DNA from: Promethearchaeota archaeon
Lineage (GTDB): Archaea > Asgardarchaeota > Lokiarchaeia > Sigyniarchaeales > Promethearchaeaceae
Length of the DNA stretch: 7,594 nucleotides
Direction: 5' to 3'
NCBI GenBank assembly: GCA_014729055.1
Contig: WJKO01000397.1
Coordinates: 1-7,594, forward strand
In this document: in pieces, positions 5,470-7,594 of the stretch
Layout of the letters: every line of letters begins with the position of its first letter
Position numbering within the stretch: position 1 is the first letter of the stretch
Notes under the pieces: model-generated
Database searches by the model: none
The model's input: the letters and a program-made list of their open reading frames with translations, nothing else
What the model was told of the DNA's origin: nothing
Translations under genes and position numbers: made by a program

Positions 5470-6489
5470 TTAGAGTACCTCCTTTAATTTAACTACCCTA
5501 TGTTTCAATGCCGATAACCGAGCAGCTTCACAGATTGCGATTGCATTTTTTCCATCAGCTCCCGAAATGGCCGTTGGTTTGTTTTTTAATATCGAGTCGA
5601 TAAAGCTTGTCATCTCATTGTTATATCCATCAGATAGATATGGATCCATTCCTTCTGCTTGAAGATTGGAATAAACTTTGATGGGTGTTTCGGATTTGGA
5701 TCCAAACTGCATTATACCGGTTTCCCCTACAATTTCGGCTTTTGCGGTAAAAGGAAATGCATCTTTTGCAGCCCAGCTTGCTTCACAATACGCGATGCCT
5801 TGCCTAAATACTAATGTAGTTCCGGTAATGGCGGGGACTTGGACAATCTTTTTTGCATTATTTACTTCAACTTTCTGTATTTGGCAGAATACCTCTTTTG
5901 GCATCTCTCCAAATACCCAAATTGCATAATCAATATCATGGATAGAAAGGTCAAATAATACACCCCCCGATTTGTCAGAATCTGTAAACCATTGAGCCCA
6001 ACCAGGCAAATTTGAATATCGAAGCAACCGCATCATTTTTGTCTTACCGAAATTATCTACATTATTATCAATAAAATGCTTCGCTTGCATATAAGAGGGC
6101 CAGAATCTTAAAACATGTCCAACAAACAGCTTCACATCGTTTTGTATAGCCGAATTCTCTATTTCTCTACAATCCGATAGATTTAAGGCCATTGGTTTTT
6201 CAACAAAAACATGTTTTTTCTTTTCTGCGGCATAAATTGCAATCTCTTTATGAAGAAATGTTGGAAGAGATATGATCGCAGCGTCTATATTAGATTTATT
6301 GAGTAATTCCTTTGCATCTTCATAAATTTCAACATCTTTAGGTAACGCGTCATCATCTAATTCCTTTGTAGATATTGAAATTATCTCAACATTATCGTTT
6401 TGGGCTAAGTTATTATAATGTGTTTTTCCCATAAATCCAAACCCGAGTAATCCGACTTTTATTTTATCCGCCATAAGTATATCCGCCAT
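5470..6489 (-). CDS. Gfo/Idh/MocA-family oxidoreductase (MviM-like)
   Basis: A 339-residue NAD(P)-dependent dehydrogenase, first gene of a two-gene minus-strand operon. The Rossmann loop is canonical, GFGFMG at 16-21. VEKP follows at 96-99 (catalytic-type Lys98), then GHVLRFWPSY (124-133), the SGGVLFDLSIHDIDYAIW segment (174-191) with Asp180 and His184 at the usual spacing, and a C-terminal SGADGKNAIAICEAARLSA helix (309-327). Members act on sugars, inositols or nucleotide sugars; nothing here fixes the substrate. The first ten bases of the frame are repeated 15 nt downstream, so the protein begins MADILMADKIKVG. The second ATG (6474) gives the usual family N-terminus just before the first beta strand and has GGCGGAT upstream, so it may be the true start. 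Homologous to its downstream neighbour in fold but clearly diverged. Confidence 0.92.
   Translation of the reverse strand: MADILMADKIKVGLLGFGFMGKTHYNNLAQNDNVEIISISTKELDDDALPKDVEIYEDAKELLNKSNIDAAIISLPTFLHKEIAIYAAEKKKHVFVEKPMALNLSDCREIENSAIQNDVKLFVGHVLRFWPSYMQAKHFIDNNVDNFGKTKMMRLLRYSNLPGWAQWFTDSDKSGGVLFDLSIHDIDYAIWVFGEMPKEVFCQIQKVEVNNAKKIVQVPAITGTTLVFRQGIAYCEASWAAKDAFPFTAKAEIVGETGIMQFGSKSETPIKVYSNLQAEGMDPYLSDGYNNEMTSFIDSILKNKPTAISGADGKNAIAICEAARLSALKHRVVKLKEVL
5477..5482 (-). promoter_or_regulatory. Strong Shine-Dalgarno sequence at the oxidoreductase gene junction
   Basis: On the minus strand, AAAGGAGGTACTCTAAATG places GGAGGT 7 nt before the ATG at 5469. It lies inside the last codons (Lys-Glu-Val-Leu) of the upstream oxidoreductase, whose TAA touches the ATG. 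This decides the downstream start and points to translational coupling and matched expression of the two enzymes. Confidence 0.85.
6472..6489 (-). repeat. Direct repeat creating two possible start codons
   Basis: The ten bases ATGGCGGATA occur twice on the minus strand, beginning at 6489 and again in frame at 6474. Each copy encodes Met-Ala-Asp, so initiation at either ATG gives a nearly identical N-terminus. The second ATG has the purine-rich GGCGGAT of the first copy about 7 nt upstream, whereas the first ATG has no ribosome-binding-like sequence. Confidence 0.7.
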
Positions 6490-6656
6490 ATATTTTACGT
6501 TTGTACTATACTCTTCTTATATTCTCTTTTTATATTTTAATACTTTTTAAAGTTCATATACTCGAGCATTAATATAGATCTTCTGAAAAGAAAGAAGAAT
6601 GATGGGAAAGAAAAAAATAAAGAATGATGGATTTTAATTTATAATGTCAGTCAAAA
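6490..6656. other. Divergent intergenic region with an imperfect direct repeat
   Basis: This 167-bp spacer separates the oxidoreductase operon (leftward) from the right-hand repeat-protein gene (rightward). AAGAATGATGG occurs at 6595-6605 and again at 6620-6630, preceded in both copies by an A-rich GAAA-type run, giving an imperfect ~20-nt direct repeat with 25-nt spacing. TATA-like elements for the rightward gene occur near 6570-6578 (TTAATATAG) and 6633-6643 (TTTTAATTTATA). The latter is too close to the ATG at 6657 to drive it with a normal leader. Confidence 0.45.
6523..6540 (-). promoter_or_regulatory. Putative promoter of the oxidoreductase operon
   Basis: Minus-strand TTAAAATATAAAAAGAG contains TATAAAAAG (6527-6535), 38-46 nt before the ATG at 6489, a spacing typical of an archaeal TATA element with a short leader. 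A second TATA-like AATATAAG follows closely downstream. The local AT-richness limits certainty. Confidence 0.4.
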
Positions 6657-7594
6657 ATGCTGTTGCAGAAAAAATATCCCTTTCTTCGCGATGACATATT
6701 TCTTATTGCTCAAGTAAACGAAGAAACAAAGAGACAACATTTAGTAATGCGGAAAATTAATGCCGAAACTAAAGAGATCGAGGTAGAAAGCAAAATTGAG
6801 TGCATACATACAGCAATAACCACAATTTCCGGTGAAGAATACGAAAAAATCCAAAGAGATCCATTAGAAAGAAAGAAGCTCGAAGACAAGGCAATTCATA
6901 TCCGATCAACCGAAAATTTATCCGAGATAGATTTATCCATTGAAGACAGATTTTTTGCAATGAAAAGTTGGGTGCAAGGGATTAGCGAGGCAGGATTTAA
7001 TGCACTTATTGTGCAATCTGATATTGAACTTTATGGAAAACTCGCATATCCAATAGTAAACTTTATTCTAAAATTCTTATCAAAAACAGACGAAGAATTT
7101 CTCATGCAATATCTTGATTGGATAGAAAAAAATTGCATAATTGATAATAGTATACACCAAGCGAGTTTTACTGCAAATATTCAAAATATTTTCGACGCGT
7201 TAAAAACATCATTTGTGGTGCAAAAGCGAGAAGTAGTTCTTAGGATCCTTGAATTAAACGGGTCATTAGAAATAATAACGAAAATAATTAAGATGATCAA
7301 TTATTTTAAGAGAGATGATCAACAGTCTATACTTAGACGTATTTTAGATATTAATCAATCCGATGCGATCTTAACGGAAATCATAACTAACATTAAAAAA
7401 ATTGAGGTGATTTTACAAGAAGAAATTATCACCAAATTGTTAGAGATTAACCATTCGGAAATTATTTTGGATACCATTATGAAAAACATTCAATATATGT
7501 GTAAAAATGTACAACCTCTAATTTTCAATGATATTTTAAACACTAATCCATCGAAGAAAATTCTTTTTTCGATAATTGATAATATTGAATATAT
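6657..7594 (+). CDS. Unknown protein with C-terminal 32-residue helical repeats (partial, runs off the right edge)
   Basis: An ATG at 6657 opens a frame of at least 312 codons without a stop; an in-frame TAA at 6642-6644 lies upstream, so the start is at 6657 or later (next ATG 6747). No Shine-Dalgarno sequence is visible, and I recognise no named family. Residues 1-60 look strand-rich (DDIFLIAQVNEETKRQH), 60-125 are charged, and from about 125 the chain is helical. Four repeats follow with an exact 32-residue period, anchored by the Asn in ILELNGS (197-203), ILDINQS (229-235), LLEINHS (261-267) and ILNTNPS (293-299); each is followed by an Ile-rich amphipathic helix. This is the pattern of an alpha-solenoid of HEAT/ARM type, usually a protein-binding scaffold. 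There is no signal peptide or membrane segment, so it is probably cytosolic. The array may continue beyond the window. Confidence 0.8.
   Translation, partial: MLLQKKYPFLRDDIFLIAQVNEETKRQHLVMRKINAETKEIEVESKIECIHTAITTISGEEYEKIQRDPLERKKLEDKAIHIRSTENLSEIDLSIEDRFFAMKSWVQGISEAGFNALIVQSDIELYGKLAYPIVNFILKFLSKTDEEFLMQYLDWIEKNCIIDNSIHQASFTANIQNIFDALKTSFVVQKREVVLRILELNGSLEIITKIIKMINYFKRDDQQSILRRILDINQSDAILTEIITNIKKIEVILQEEIITKLLEINHSEIILDTIMKNIQYMCKNVQPLIFNDILNTNPSKKILFSIIDNIEY

Noticed and set aside
5239..5487. Plus-strand 82-codon open frame across the oxidoreductase junction
   Set aside because: It runs antisense to the Rossmann domain of a clear dehydrogenase and to its Shine-Dalgarno sequence.
5678..5929. 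Plus-strand 83-codon open frame
   Set aside because: Antisense shadow of the C-terminal domain of the first oxidoreductase.
6644..6694. Alternative start at 6644 in another frame (MSVKNAVAEKISLSSR) for the right-hand gene
   Set aside because: It stops after 16 codons and would need a frameshift to join the long frame; the ATG at 6657 opens the long frame directly.
6769..6960. Minus-strand 63-codon open frame near the right end
   Set aside because: The plus-strand frame through this stretch is open for more than 312 codons and has periodic repeats, so this is its shadow.

Overview
The window is AT-rich DNA with compact genes and TATA-type promoter elements. It reads as archaeal, most likely an Asgard (Lokiarchaeia-like) archaeon. 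The main clue is a eukaryote-like Ras/Rab-type small GTPase whose G3 motif reads WDFGGEER, which I recall as typical of the expanded Asgard GTPases. Archaeal box-A-like TATA elements at plausible distances from several starts fit this, but no rRNA or other universal marker is present, so the lineage is an inference.

Left part (1-2838): two genes for the last steps of the shikimate pathway diverge from a 117-bp AT-rich intergenic region. Chorismate synthase (aroC, 1227 to 139, minus) and EPSP synthase (aroA, 1345-2838, plus) catalyse consecutive reactions: AroA makes EPSP and AroC turns it into chorismate. The AroA side of the spacer is an array of ATATAAGA(A) units that runs across the aroA start codon. 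Beyond the 3' end of aroC lies a cluster of three TGATCA palindromes forming nested inverted repeats.

Middle part (2839-4467): after 304 bp of very AT-rich non-coding DNA comes a Ras/Rab-like GTPase (3143-3673), followed 36 nt later by a small protein with a charged N-terminal region and one C-terminal membrane helix (3710-3973). The two probably share a transcript. Convergent to them is a 60-residue four-cysteine zinc-binding protein (4014-4196, minus).

Right-centre (4468-6489, minus): two Gfo/Idh/MocA-family NAD(P)-dependent oxidoreductases form a tight operon, with TAA directly followed by ATG and a strong Shine-Dalgarno sequence inside the upstream gene. Such pairs usually act on sugars, inositols or sugar derivatives; the substrate cannot be read from sequence. 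An unlisted 23-codon reading frame with its own Shine-Dalgarno-like sequence (4378-4449) follows them.

Right end (6657 to edge, plus): an open reading frame of at least 312 codons runs off the window. It matches no family I recognise, but its last ~125 residues contain four helical repeats with an exact 32-residue period, so it is probably an alpha-solenoid scaffold or adaptor protein.

I found no rRNA, tRNA, CRISPR array, transposase or phage gene. The least explained items are the repeat protein at the right edge and the GTPase/tail-anchored-protein pair. There is no clear evidence for a complete new multi-gene system inside the window.
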